Shown here: positions 11,222-21,569 of the stretch, in pieces
Numbering within the stretch: position 1 is the stretch's first letter
Layout of the letters: every line of letters starts with the position of its first letter
NCBI RefSeq assembly: GCF_033958435.1
Contig: NC_134137.1
Coordinates: 174,233,501 to 174,297,500 of the forward strand
Reading direction: 5' to 3'
DNA: 64,000 nt
Origin: Carettochelys insculpta
Taxonomy: Eukaryota; Chordata; Testudines; Carettochelyidae
Translations under genes and position numbers: made by a program
Notes under the pieces: model-generated
The model's database searches: none
Told to the model about the DNA's origin: nothing
The model's input: the letters and a program-made list of their open reading frames with translations, nothing else

Positions 11222-11313
11222 TGTGTAGACACGATCTGTCAACAGACATTTTGTTGGAACATCTCTTCCAACAGTAACTTCTGTAGACAGATCCTTCTAG
11301 TGTAGACATAGCC
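11222..11313. mobile_element. MITE right-end fragment, same family as 2057-2495
   Basis: 'aacatctcttccaacagtaa' then 'cttctgtagacagatcc' and the terminus CTAGTGTAGACATAGCC parallel the right end of the element at 2057-2495. The left half is missing, so it is a truncated copy. Confidence 0.6.
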
Positions 11314-12067
11314 TCAGAGCCCCAGCCAACAGCTCAGAGAGAAATGCACTTTGTGAAGATATCACAGCTTGCAAGGTTTTGTTTCAGCTCACCAAGCACC
11401 CAGACCTGGGGTCTATGCTGAAGACTAGCAGCCAGGAACACGCAGTGGGCCCTGACATACGTTATCAGGAGCACATTTCTTCAGCTCTTGGATGAAGTGT
11501 CCAAGTGATGGATAGTGCAGCCCAAGGAGAAATAGCAAAGCTAACAAAGTGCTGTCAGTTGCTGAGGGGTGTGTGTTTTTTTTTTTTAATGAATTGCCAC
11601 ATAAATTGGGTGTTGCTCTTGAAGATCCAGCTCCTAGAATTACCTCTCTGCAGTGCTAAGCACAGCTGCTACAGCTTTAGAAAAAGCCCGGGGGGGGGGG
11701 AGCAAGAAGGCAGGCTAGAGAGCAGGGCTGCTTCCCTCCAGGAGCACCACAGATCAGCTGTTTGCATTGCGGCCGAAGGGAGTGAAAAGAATGGGGATTC
11801 CTGTGCTCCTCAGAGCCCTGGAAATCATCTGTTCATGGCCATGCCTTGAAAAGTCACATGAATCTCATGAGCCACAGACTGGGGGGTACTGTAGCTAAGG
11901 GAAGTGCCCAGGGAGTTTTGGAGCCAGCATGAATGCCAGCAGTCTTTTTGGCTGAATGGTTGGAGTCACTGGTGAGCTTCCATTTCTAACACTTGTAGTA
12001 CCCAGAGGCACTGAGACCTCATCTGGGGTGAGTGAAATCTCTGCTCTACAGCCTCAGCTGAGAGCCA

Positions 12068-12141
12068 GCTGGCCTTTAGCTCATGTGGCAGAGTGCAGGG
12101 CTTTAGACCCTATGCTCACAGGTTCTATCCCTGGGGCCAGC
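12068..12141 (+). pseudogene. tRNA-like sequence (tRNA-Lys-like SINE head), copy 1
   Basis: It folds as a cloverleaf with a perfect 7-bp acceptor stem (GCTGGCC at 12068-12074 with GGCCAGC at 12135-12141). The D-arm contains TAGCTCATGTGGCAGAGT, the anticodon stem is AGGG/CCCT, and the T-arm is ACAGG-TTCTATC-CCTGG. The loop CTTTAGA gives anticodon UUA, which would read a stop codon. A working tRNA is therefore unlikely and a SINE head or relic is preferred. Confidence 0.5.
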
Positions 12142-12312
12142 AGCCCCAGGTCTGTCAGCCTTACAATTGGTACAGTGGCTGGGAAGAACTGCTGGAAGGT
12201 CTCAGAAGCTTGGGATGTGCTTCTTGAGCCCAGGGAAGCATGTAGTACCTGGAGGCACTGAGACCTCATCTGGGGTGAGTGAAGTCTCTGCTCTACAGCC
12301 TCAGCTGAGAGG

Positions 12313-12388
12313 CAGGTGGCTTTTAGCTCATGTGGTAGAGTGCAGGGCTTTAGACCCTATGCTCACAGGTTCTATCCCTGGGGCCAGC
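12313..12388 (+). pseudogene. tRNA-like sequence, copy 2
   Basis: This is the tandem partner of 12068-12141. A and B box regions are the same (TAGCTCATGTGGTAGAGTGC and CAGGTTCTATCCC), but the 5' acceptor strand has drifted (GGTGGCT), so the stem is no longer perfect. Confidence 0.5.
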
Positions 12389-12389
12389 A

Positions 12390-13130
12390 AGCTGGATCTG
12401 TCAGAGTTACACACTGATGAAGGTGTGAATCTCTGGAGGAATTAAGCTACATGGTAGGTAAGAGTTGAGAAAGGCAGGCAGCAGACTGAGGGACTTCCTT
12501 GGCTGCAAACACAGGGACTTGTATCAGCAGCAGGCTGCCTGCATCAGAGGCAGAAAGCCAGGAGGAGCAGTTGAGTGGAACCCCAATAGGAAGCAAAAGA
12601 ATGAGGCTTCTTTGGCCTAGAGCTCCCTTACTTCAGGATTTCTGGGCAAAAACTACCTGCTTTTTGTATCATCAGCCTCCATTGCTCACTTAACCAAAAT
12701 AACCCTTCATGACTCAGATCACCGTTCAACTGTTCAAGTCAAGAGGGCTACAATACTTACGGTAATTTCATTTTGTTTCATTTTGGCAACGGCACCATGA
12801 AAAACCTGTAGCAAGCTAAATAGTTGTCCAGTGATGATGATAGCTATTGTGTGTAATCAGTAAATGGAAATGTATCTTACTAGCTTTAGGAGTTTGAATC
12901 TCAAAATCTTGCTGCAGCTCCAGCACTGCAGTAAAAGACAGTGCATGGAGTTTACCCAAGGGCTCTGACTTATCTTTGTGTGGAGATGCAGAGTAGTAAG
13001 GGCATGTGAATTATGTCTATTATGAAAAGTTACAAACAGATTAGAACAACCTTATAAGGGAGAGAACTACTCATCACATTTTTGTGTACAGCTTATTGAT
13101 AGGTTAAAGTTGTTAGCCAAAATGGATTTA
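12390..13130. other. unique non-coding DNA
   Basis: No recognisable gene or repeat. Confidence 0.5.
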
Positions 13131-13445
13131 TACAAGTTGAATCTCTGTGATCCAGCACCCTTGGGACGTGACTGGTGCTGGACAAGACAGTTTGCCAGAC
13201 TATGGGAGGTCAGTATTGTCTAGCTGTATTGACAACACTCCCACTACTTACTGGGCTCTTAGAAGACATTTAGGGGTAAATTACAGCTAAATAACAGCAC
13301 AGAACACTGACAGCCAGGACTGGTGGCTGTAAACAAACTTTATGGGATGATGGGAAAACTTGGCCACACCCGTTATAAATGGTCATCCAGCTAACTAAAA
13401 TCATGTCAGATTACAGATGTTGCCAGATGAGAGGTTCAACCTGTA
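13131..13445. mobile_element. TA-flanked MITE, pogo/Tigger-like (copy A)
   Basis: The left end TACAAGTTGAATCTCTGTG and the right end GAGAGGTTCAACCTGTA are inverse complements, with TA at both extremes as expected of the Tc1/mariner/pogo superfamily. Inner arms also pair (GTGATCCAGCAC with GTTGCCAGATGA). A copy in the opposite orientation lies at 46312-46648 and a more decayed one at 27929-28414. Confidence 0.7.
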
Positions 13446-13551
13446 CTGCTATTTTAACTTTGTACACTAATACTGCACATTTATCTAAGATACTCTGGTG
13501 GCTCCTATCTTCTGCAAAGGATCAGAGTGTCTCACTGTCCTTAGTATCCCT

Positions 13552-14150
13552 TGTGGCAGGGTGGGGCCAGCAGAGGAGAGGCCGGAGTAAAAACAGAGTG
13601 GAGATGGAGATGACAAAGTGGGAGCAGCTGAGGAGTAGGCTGCCCTAAATCAATTAGCATCAGCTGATCCCACTCAGGGCTACCTTTATAAGCCTTTCTT
13701 CTCTCAGGGTAAGAGAGGGGTGGTTGAGGAGAAGTAAGGAGACTTAGAAGAACACCAGAGACCAGATGAGCCTCGCCTCGCCTCGCCTCGCCTCGGCAAC
13801 CTGGGAGACTGGACTGCCCTAATCTGGGGGGAGGCTTGAAGCTCAGCCGGAGGAGCTAAACAAAGGAGGGGACTTGCTGCCATGGCTACCACTAGAGGAA
13901 GGAGGTATGGGTAGAATTGTCTGGAGGAAGTGGCCCAGGGAGAGGAGCTGCAGGGGCAAGGGCGAAGGGAGTCAGCCCTCACTGGTAGCAGCCGTCCAGG
14001 GTTGGAACATTGAATGAGTGGGTGGGAACCAGGTTCCCCCACCCCCCCAGATCAACCCCTGCCCCAGCAAGGGTAACGGGTTTCATGTGGGGGGGGGCAG
14101 CAGACTAAACAGAGGACCTGGGGCTCGGGAATGAGACTAACTCTGCTATA
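13552..14150 (+). repeat. LTR-like dispersed repeat, copy 1
   Basis: It shares ordered blocks with 60704-61380: TGTGGCAGGG start, 'cagctgatcccactcagggc', 'gccatggctacc', 'gaggaagtggcccagggaga', 'gaatgagtgggtggg' and 'gactaaacagaggacctgg'. A TATAAG-like box near 13687 and a TG start suggest a solo LTR, but CA end and target duplication are not resolved. It contains a (CCTCG)n tract at 13769-13795, where the other copy has a different pentamer. Confidence 0.55.
13769..13795 (+). repeat. (CCTCG)n pentanucleotide repeat
   Basis: About five tandem units of CCTCG/GCCTC within the LTR-like repeat. Confidence 0.9.
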
Positions 14151-14535
14151 CCCTGCATTTAACATCTGTGAGTCAGAGAAGTACTGTTGTCTTCATTTTA
14201 TGGGGTGGGAGGGAAGAAGAGGAAGGAGACAGAGGAACAGATGCTAAGGCCAACTCTACACCACTGGTATGTTATGTCAACGGAGTGTTTACAGCATGGA
14301 CACCACTTACACCAAATCAAACTGCATATTTGCTGGCATAGCTTATGCCAGCCTGCTCAGAAAAATAAGCTTGTAGAGTACTCACCAGAATGCATCCTCT
14401 TGTGGTGACGTGATGATGCAGGGGATTTTCATCTCTGGTGTGCCCTGTGTTTGCATGTCCCTCACCTCTAGGCTCATCTGTGGTTTGGCCGTCAGTTAAA
14501 TCAGATTAAAGTTCAAAATCCCTCTGGGGCAATAT
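14151..14535. other. unique non-coding DNA
   Basis: No feature recognised. Confidence 0.5.
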
Positions 14536-14909
14536 GGCTATGTCTACGCAGCAGTGTGATTTTTTGGAATAAGCTACTCTGAAGAGACTTCCCAGAATAG
14601 CTTATTTTGAAATAGCATGACTCCATACAAAACACATATCGAAATAGAGCCTATTTTTGATTAGAACCATTAGAAGCACTATAGCTTATTTTGAAATAGC
14701 CTCTATTCCCTGTCTGTACAGCCCCTATTCCAAAATAGGTATTTTGGAATAGAAGCTATTCCTCATAGAATGAGGTTTACAGAATTTGAAATAAGCCATC
14801 TCCTACTTTGAAATTATTTCAAAATAGCAGTTTCACTGTGTAGGTGCTTATGAATTTATTTTGGAGTAGCGGCTGTTATTCTGAAATAACTTGGCTATGT
14901 AGACACACC
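14536..14909. mobile_element. MITE, GGCTATGTCTAC-ended, TTATTTTGAAATAGC-rich
   Basis: The left end GGCTATGTCTACGCAGCAGT and the right end 'ctatgtagacacacc' are imperfect inverse repeats. The interior repeatedly carries 'cttattttgaaatagc' and its complement, giving many small hairpins. No coding capacity. The target duplication was not resolved. Confidence 0.6.
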
Positions 14910-15232
14910 TCACATAGCCCTCTAAGCTAATAGTCTTCCACCCTTCTGGGTTCCAATGAAGTGATCTTATTGACCCTACCTCAGTCTTGTTCCTGTCAAG
15001 TTCTTAATTTGTTGCATGTTGTGCAGAAATCTTTTCTCTGCTGTCTTGTTTCCCCTCTCCAGATAATTCTGCAGCTTTGCCTAGGGTTCTTTCTACCCTG
15101 TTTTAGGTTCAGGGGTTCCCATACAGGAGACTACCATGCTATCGTGATTTCTTGTTTTCAGGAAAATGCCAAATTCTCTGCAACCCCCTTGCTGAGGAAT
15201 GTTACTCTGAGATGTAGGTAACTAACAGCTCA

Positions 15233-17397
15233 TAATAGACTCATAGGGCTGGAAGGGACCTCAGGAGGTCATCTAGTCCAGCCCTGTGCTTCAAGCAGGA
15301 TCAACTCCTAAGTCATCGCAGTCAGGACCTTGTCAAGCCAGGACTTAAAAACCTCTAGGGCTGGAGAATCCACCATTTCTCTAGGCAATGCATTCCAGTG
15401 CTTCACCAGCCTGCTGGTGAAGTAGTTTTTCCTAATATCCAACCTACTCCTCTCCTTTTGTAACTTCAGACCATTGCTCCTTGTTCTGCCATCTGTTGCC
15501 ACTGAGAACAATATCTCTGCATCCTCTTTCGAGCACCCCTTCAGGAAGTTGAAGACTGCTATTAAGTCACCCCTCAGTCATCTCTTCTGCAAACTAACTA
15601 AGCCCAAATCCCTTAACCTCTCCTCATAGGTCATGTGCTCCAGCCCCTTAATCATTTTGGTTGCCCTCTGCTGAACATGCTCCAGCACATCCACATCCTC
15701 TTTATACTGGGGGGCTGAAAACTAGACACAATATTCCAGATGTGGCCTCACCAGTGCTGAATAGAGGGGAACAGCCACTTCTCTAGATCTGCTTGCAGTG
15801 CTCCTTCTAATGCACCCTAGTATGCCATTAGCCTCCTTGGCTGCAAGGGCACACTGTTTACTCATATGTAGCCTTTCATCCATCACAATCCCTAGGTCCC
15901 TTTCCACTGTACTGCTGCTTAGCCAGTCAGTCCCCAGCCTATAGCAGTGCTTGGGATTCTTCCGTCCCAAGTGCAGGACTCTCCACTTCTCCTTGTTGAA
16001 CCGCACCAGATTTCTTTTGTTCCAATCCTCCAATTTATCCAGGTCACTCTGGATCCTATCTCTATCCTCCAATGTATCTACCTCTCCCCCTAGCTTAGTG
16101 TAGTCTGCAAACTTGCTGAGGTTGCTATCCAGTCCCTCATCCAGGTCATTAATAAAGATGTTGAACAACACCAGCCCCAGAACAGAGCCTTGGGGCACTC
16201 TGCTTGAAACCAACCACCACTGAGATATTGAGCCATTGACCACTACCCGTTGGGCCCGACTGTCAAGCCAGCTTTCTATCCATCTTATAGTCCCATGGAT
16301 CCAATCCCTACTTCCTTAACTTATGGGCAAGAATGTTGTGGGAGACTGTATCAAAAGCTTTTCTGAAGTCAAGGTATATCACACCCACTGACTTCCCCAC
16401 GTCCGCAGCCTGTTACCTCATCACAGAGGTTAATCAGATTGGTCAGGCATGACTTGCTCTTAGTGAATTCGTGTTTACTCTTGATCGCTTTCCCCTCTTC
16501 CAAGTGCTCCAAAATGGATTCCTTGAGGATCCCCTCTGTTGTTTTCCCAGAGATTGAGGTAAGGCTGATCGGTCTATAGTTCCCTGGATTGTCCTTCCTT
16601 CCTTTCTCAAAGACAAGCACGATATTTGCCTTTTTCCAGTCATCCGGGATCTCTCCCAATTTCCAAGAGTCTTCAAAGATAATAGCTAAAGGCTCAGCAA
16701 TGACATCTGCCAATTCCCTCAGTACCCTTGGTTGCATTAAATCTAGACCCATGGATTTGTGTACATCTAGTCTTTCTGGGCAGCTCTTAACTCATTCCTC
16801 CTCCACCAATGGCTGCGCTCCTCCTTCCCATACTGCATTGTGTAGCACTCTAGTGTCGGAGCTGTCTTTGTCCGTGAAGACTGAGGCAAAAAAAGCATTG
16901 AATGCTTCAGCTTCTCTTACATCATCTGTCTCTAGGTTACCTCTTTCACCAAGTAATGGCCCCACACCTTCCCTGATAACCCTCTTATTTTTAACGTGCT
17001 TGTAGAAACTGTTCTTATTACTCTTCACATCCCTTGTCAGCTGTTGTTCCAATTGTGCTTTTGCTTTCCTGATTTACTGCCTAGCATTCTCCTGCCATAT
17101 ATTTATACTTCTCCTTATGTAGCTGTCCATATTTCCATTTCTTATACACATCGTTTTTGAGTTTAAGCTGGCCAAGGATTTCCCTGTTAAGTCAAGCTGG
17201 TTGCCTACCATATTGGCATTTCTTACTATGCAGCGGGATGGTTTGTTCCTGTGCCTTCAGTAGGACTTTAAAATACTGCCAGTTCTCTTGAACTCTCTTC
17301 CCTTTCCCTTCGTTTCCCAAGGGATCCTGCCCATCAGTTCTCTCAGGGAGTCGAAGTCTTCCCTTTTGAAATCAAGGGTCTGCATGTTACTGCTCAC
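15233..17397 (-). mobile_element. CR1 LINE, 5'-truncated
   Basis: Reading on the minus strand, the element runs from an internal 5' truncation near 17397 through a decayed ORF2 to the CR1 3' end near 15233 (on the plus strand: 'catagggctggaagggacct', 'ggaggtcatctagtccagcc'). The length is about 2.2 kb against roughly 4-5 kb for an intact CR1. The endonuclease domain is missing. Orientation is opposite to the CR1 tail at 33443-33925. Confidence 0.9.
15308..17052 (-). pseudogene. CR1 ORF2 reverse transcriptase remnant
   Basis: In order on the minus strand: the pre-RT linker (SNKNSFYKHV, about 17020), GPDGIHP-like and VLRELADVIAEPLAIIFE (about 16750-16690), WKKANIV and NYRPISLTS (about 16630-16560), RVPQGSVLG (about 16200), the catalytic box as FADYTKL (about 16100), and the C-terminal LDIRKNYFTSRLVKHWNALP (about 15440). 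In CR1 the catalytic box is FADDTKL. Here the second Asp is Tyr (codon at 16100-16102, a single GAC to TAC change), so this copy could not polymerise even if its frameshifts were ignored. The domain order and 3' end are typical of CR1. Confidence 0.85.
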
Positions 17398-17451
17398 CTT
17401 TTAGTCCTTTTATCATCTCGCTCTTCCTTCTCCCCATCTGAGGGGCAATTA

Positions 17452-17620
17452 GCCACACTCCTGACTGACAGGTCTGTCAGCAGAAGCTTGTAATGTAGAC
17501 CTGTCCTGCGTGATTTGCTGGGAAGGTCATGCAGGAAGCCTGTGCAGGGCATGGACTCAAATTCAGGTCTCCAGATCCAAGGATAATATCCTAGGGACTG
17601 GACCATTCTTCCTTTTTTCT
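17452..17620 (-). repeat. tRNA-derived SINE fragment, reverse orientation
   Basis: Reading the minus strand gives a tRNA-like pair of promoter boxes: AATGGTCCAGTCCCTAGGAT (A-box side) and GACCTGAATTTGAGTCC (B box). This resembles a 'one-to-two tRNA head' SINE but the tail is not clear. Family unknown. Confidence 0.4.
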
Positions 17621-17670
17621 GCTTGATGGAGAAGAGAAGCTGGCCCCAAAAGCTGAACTTGAACTTGGCC

Positions 17671-17685
17671 TTTTTTTTTTTTTTT
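17671..17685 (+). repeat. poly(T) tract
   Basis: Fifteen consecutive T, then AATTC. On the minus strand this is an A-tail-like run and could mark the 3' end of a small retroposed sequence. Confidence 0.85.
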
Positions 17686-18242
17686 AATTCCATGTGTTCC
17701 TTCTGACTTTCTTGCTTTTTCCCATCCATGGGTGGAATAAACTTTATGTACGCTGAGTGTGCAGATGTGCGCTACCAAGAGAAACACAAGCTGCCCACTG
17801 TGGGCACTCTCTGCTAATCAGCTGAGTGGCACCTGAATCTCTCCTGTGCAGGCGCCCAAGGTTCTCTTATTTGGTATACTGTATTAGCTGCCCACTCCTT
17901 TCCCCACTGCTGCAGAAGGACACTTCTGAGTGGTTAAAAAGGTATTTAGAACTACGCCCTCCTTCCCCCACCCCCCCAGGAAATACCTGTGCGAAAGAGG
18001 AGAAAACTTCATATTCACATTCAGGCGCCAGTCAAAATCTACAAAGTTATGAACGTGCAGGAAGTTGTGCTCATCATCCCGGAGAGCTTCCCTTTCAAAA
18101 TATAAGGGTAAAGCATCCATTTACTGCAAGAACTGACCAGTGTTACTGAGTCCTACAACAAAAGGCTTCTGAAGGGGCAGATCTGCCAACGAATAAATTG
18201 TCAATGGAGCAGTGACGTGTTATGCTGCCTGACTATTCCAGC
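17686..18242. other. unique non-coding DNA
   Basis: No recognisable gene. C-rich tract near 17971-17980 only. Confidence 0.45.
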
Positions 18243-18470
18243 CAGGCATGCCAACAGGGTAAAGGAGGCAATTTGCCTGGGGGCCCAGCAGTTCAAAGTG
18301 GGCCTGAGGCTCCCAGGTGCTGCTCCTGCAGCAGTGGTGGTGGCTAAAGCCTCAGGCCCTTTAAATCACTGCCAGAGTGCTCTAGGTAGTGCTGAAGATG
18401 CAGGGGCCAAGTGCTGTGCTCTGAGTGGCCCTGGGGGCTGGATGCTGCGTCCAACCCCTTCCTATGAAGG
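18243..18470. repeat. dispersed GC-rich repeat, CAGGCATGCCAAC-ended, copy 1
   Basis: The left end CAGGCATGCCAACAGGG and the following 'gcaatttgcctgggggccca' plus 'ccctttaaatcactgccaga' match the repeat at 41546-41830 in the same order. Probably a hAT-type non-autonomous element; the right end was not defined. Confidence 0.5.
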
Positions 18471-19040
18471 TACGGTGACCATCTGTCCCATATTGAACAG
18501 GACAGTCCTGTAATTTGGGTGCCAAAAAGGCGTCCCTGCTTACTTTTAAAAAGGGGCTAATTGTCCTGTACTTGGCCCACCCACCAGCTGACCTTTTCCA
18601 TCACCAGCTGTGCAGGCACTGCTGCTGGCCGGAGAGCACATACTGTGTGTGAGTACCGGCTCTCCAGCCGCAGGAAGAGGGAGCCAGCAGGGGGCCCTAA
18701 AAGGTTGGAGCTCTTTCTCACCTGCCTGAGGCTCAGGGGACCTGGGGGAGGGCCAATGGCTGCTGTCTCCTTCCCAGCTCCACAAGGTGCGGGGAGCCCA
18801 CCCGCACTGCTGCTGGCCGGCTTCCTCTCCTGTGACTCAGGGGAGCTGGGAGAAGCACAAGCGCTGCTGCTGCTTCCTTCCTGGCTCCCCGAGGCGTAGG
18901 GCAGCCGCAGAGGCAGCCCTTGGCAGCTGCAGCCGGGGAGCTATTGCTCCCCCACCCCATATCTCGCTGTCCCATATTTGGGATAAGGAGAGAGTGTCAG
19001 CCAAAGTGGAGGCCCCACTCCTTCCACAGTGCAGAGCCAC
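18471..19040. repeat. dispersed GC-rich repeat with CCCATATT ends
   Basis: It begins 'ggtgaccatctgtcccatat' with 'ggacagtcctgtaatttggg' and 'gccaaaaaggcgtccctg', and near the other end has 'gctgtcccatatttgggat', an internal inverse of its start. Base composition is much richer in GC than its neighbours. It has no credible coding frame although GC-rich frames are open by chance. The superfamily is not determined. Confidence 0.45.
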
Positions 19041-19871
19041 CTCCCACTTTGCCTAGGGTTCTGTGGAAGCTGTTGGGCTCCCTGCCGGCCCTGGTTTCAC
19101 CTCATTTTTAGGGGTTCTTTCACAGTCTGTCAAAGCCTTGAGGACTATCCTACTAAACAGCATGTTTTCAAGATATATATTACATTTTTGCCGGGTCTGT
19201 GTCTCTATCCAGAAAAGGTTCTATCATGTGTCCCCCACTCCTCCCCCAGCCAGCAATCTTGTCCATGCATGCTGATGAATGTTGTATTTTTAGCTAAAAT
19301 GACATACACCCTTGTTCTACAGTGATGATGTTTCCTGTGTTAACGTCTTTCAGCTGGAAGACATTTTAGGCTGCATCAACACGTCAGATCTTCCAGAAGA
19401 ACACCGACTTCTTCCGGAAGATCTGCGGAGCATCCACATATGCAAAGCGCTCTGCCAGAAGGGATCCGGAAGAACTCACTGCTTCTTCCAGATTCCTAAT
19501 GCCAGTACTGTAACAGGAATAGCACCTTCTTCTGGAAGAAAGCATGTGTGGGCACTTGAGGACCACTTCTTCTGGAAGAAACAGTCTGCCATGGAAGCCC
19601 CCTTCTAGAGCCCAGAGACAGTCTAGCAAGCCTCTGAGGGCTCTATGGTGCCTGGCTCCAGCAGCAGGTAAAGCTGCAAGGACCCACGAACCCTGCAGGA
19701 GGAAGCAGGTGCTGTGGAGGCAGGCAGCATGTGCAGGGCTGCTGTGCCCAGACTCCTGCCTACCCTCTGGCAACACCTGGCAGCTGGATGGCCAGCAGCC
19801 AGGACCCCCTTGCTGCTCCAGGGACCCTGATGAGGGCAGCCTAGGAAGAGGAGGGCTGTGGCATGGACAGA

Positions 19872-21075
19872 GCTAGAGCTGTGGGACATCCTTGCACGCT
19901 GATGTGATGAAGAGGTGCTGAGGAACACCTCAGGGCACCGGAGGAACGCCTGCACCTGTCTGATTGCACACCCTGCTTGGACTGCAGACCAGGTCCAGTG
20001 GAAGAGTAAAGAACTGCGGCAGGGCTCTGTGCGGCCCAGAGACAGCGGCTGTTGTGTTGGTGCTGCCCCAGTGAGGTGTCCCTAGTACAGGGAGCCCCAG
20101 GACACCTTGGCAAGAGAAGACACCTCCCTGCCCCACCACCTGGTGGATGCGGTGGCAAGAGACCCCTGCTGCACAAGGAAGGAGGATGGGGGCTCCTCTG
20201 AGGAATCTGGGGAGGAGGGTGAGCCTAGCAGCCAGGCCCCAGGACCCTCAGAGGACTCCTCCCCCATGAGTCCCTGCTCGTGGCCGTGTTCTGAGCCTTG
20301 AGCAGCCAGGCAATGGCCAGCTGGGCATTACCCCACCTATACGAGGTCCATCCTAGGTAATCGTGTGGCATGGTGCATCCCCCACCCCCCTACCCTCAAT
20401 GCCCTGGTTCAGAGAACATGCAGGGGCTGCAGGCACACTGCAGGTCACCCCTGCACCTGCAAGCCTGGGCTGGGGGGAGCCCAGGGTGCACAGCTGCACC
20501 CAGTCTACCTTCTCCCTGGACAGGGACCCCTCTGTGCCCTCCCACACCCTTGTTGCCTGCTAGCCTGTTCCTGGGCAGAGCCCTCCACAGGTGGTAGCAC
20601 CCCTAAGGTGAGGGGTTGCCCAGGCCCCCATGCCAGGGCCATGGTGCCCATGCTATGAGGGCATCTCCTGGATATGACTGTCCGTTGACTCCAGCTTGGG
20701 GGAAGGTGCCTGGAGGTGGGGGCTTCCAGACAGGGCTTGGCTAGGACCCTTAGCCCCCATTTTCCCCTCCTTGTCTTACTGCACCCCATCCCAGGGATGG
20801 GAAAGGTGCTGGAGGGGCTGGGGTCGGCCAGCAGCAGCCATGCCACAGGTGGTGGAAGTCCCCCAGCCAGGCCACTACCCTGGCAAGCAGCTGCAGCCTG
20901 CCAGGCATGGAGGGCCTGGCAGCAGTCTGGAGGAGGACGCACCGTACATGGCTGCCCTCCGCCACCAAGATACAGCTGAGGGAGAGGTGCCTGGCCCTGG
21001 AGGTGGAAAAGCTCCAGTGGCTTCAGGGCACATGGGGAGGTGGTGGGGATGCTTCACCAATTGTATGGGGCTGTT
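19872..21075 (+). pseudogene. Myb/SANT-like protein of the Harbinger element (broken)
   Basis: Pieces of a SANT/trihelix domain are readable around 19975-20110 in shifting frames: VQWKSKELRQGS, then GAAPVRCP, then YRELQDTLA. These correspond to the third helix of the Myb-like ORF also seen at 5785-6100. An acidic Ser/Glu-rich linker follows (GGSSEESGEEGEPSSQ, about 20190). A possible splice donor CTAG|GTAATC lies at 20355/20356. A second exon-like block near 20890-21010 reads EDAPYMAALRHQ, then LRERCLALEVEKL in another frame, like the family's C-terminal coiled helix. Stops and frameshifts interrupt it throughout. Its role in an intact element would be binding transposon ends and partnering the nuclease. 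Confidence 0.55.
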
Positions 21076-21569
21076 ATAGTGCCCCCCTTCCCGACTGTCC
21101 CTGAGGCCCTAGCTGCCTCCCTTCCCTGGGGACTTCCCACGGTAGCCCTGAGGGACCGGCGTGGTCTGGCTCCTGGCCCCAGTGGGCCCCATGGGAGGCC
21201 CCCACCCTGAGAGCCCTCCCCCGCTCCTCCTGCTGAGGCCATGCCACAGGCCACCTGCCACCCCGTCCCAGTGCTCTGCACCCAGGGAGGGAGAGGCAGC
21301 GGTGGGAGCCAGGGCTCACAGCCCTCCACACTATCCCCTGGGTTGGGACCCCTTCCCCACCCAGGTTGCTATACTCCCACGGCCCAGAGGCCCCCTTGTA
21401 AATGATTGACACCCACTCATTTTAAGGAAAACGTCTCTTCTATTACTATTGTACTTAATGTTCTAACCCACTGGTATTGTTTACAGTTTAATGCAGTTAG
21501 TTTGGCAACCCTGGGTCCCTGTTTAATGGGGGGCAGGGAGGGATGGAGGGATCCTGTCTTGGGGGCCTG

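Larger units (their letters stand above)
11994..12389 (+). repeat. 247-bp tandem duplication containing a tRNA-like SINE head
   Basis: The segment starting TGTAGTACC at 11994 is repeated from 12241, an offset of exactly 247 bases, with scattered substitutions. Each copy carries 'gaggcactgagacctcatct', 'ctctgctctacagcctcagc' and a tRNA-like stretch ending 'ggttctatccctggggccag'. The second copy ends near 12389. The duplication is direct, head-to-tail. Confidence 0.8.

Noticed and set aside
13552..14150. Solo LTR with defined TG...CA borders and target duplication
   Set aside because: Left flank TATCCCT and right TATACCCT are suggestive but the right border does not end in CA, so the LTR borders were not claimed.
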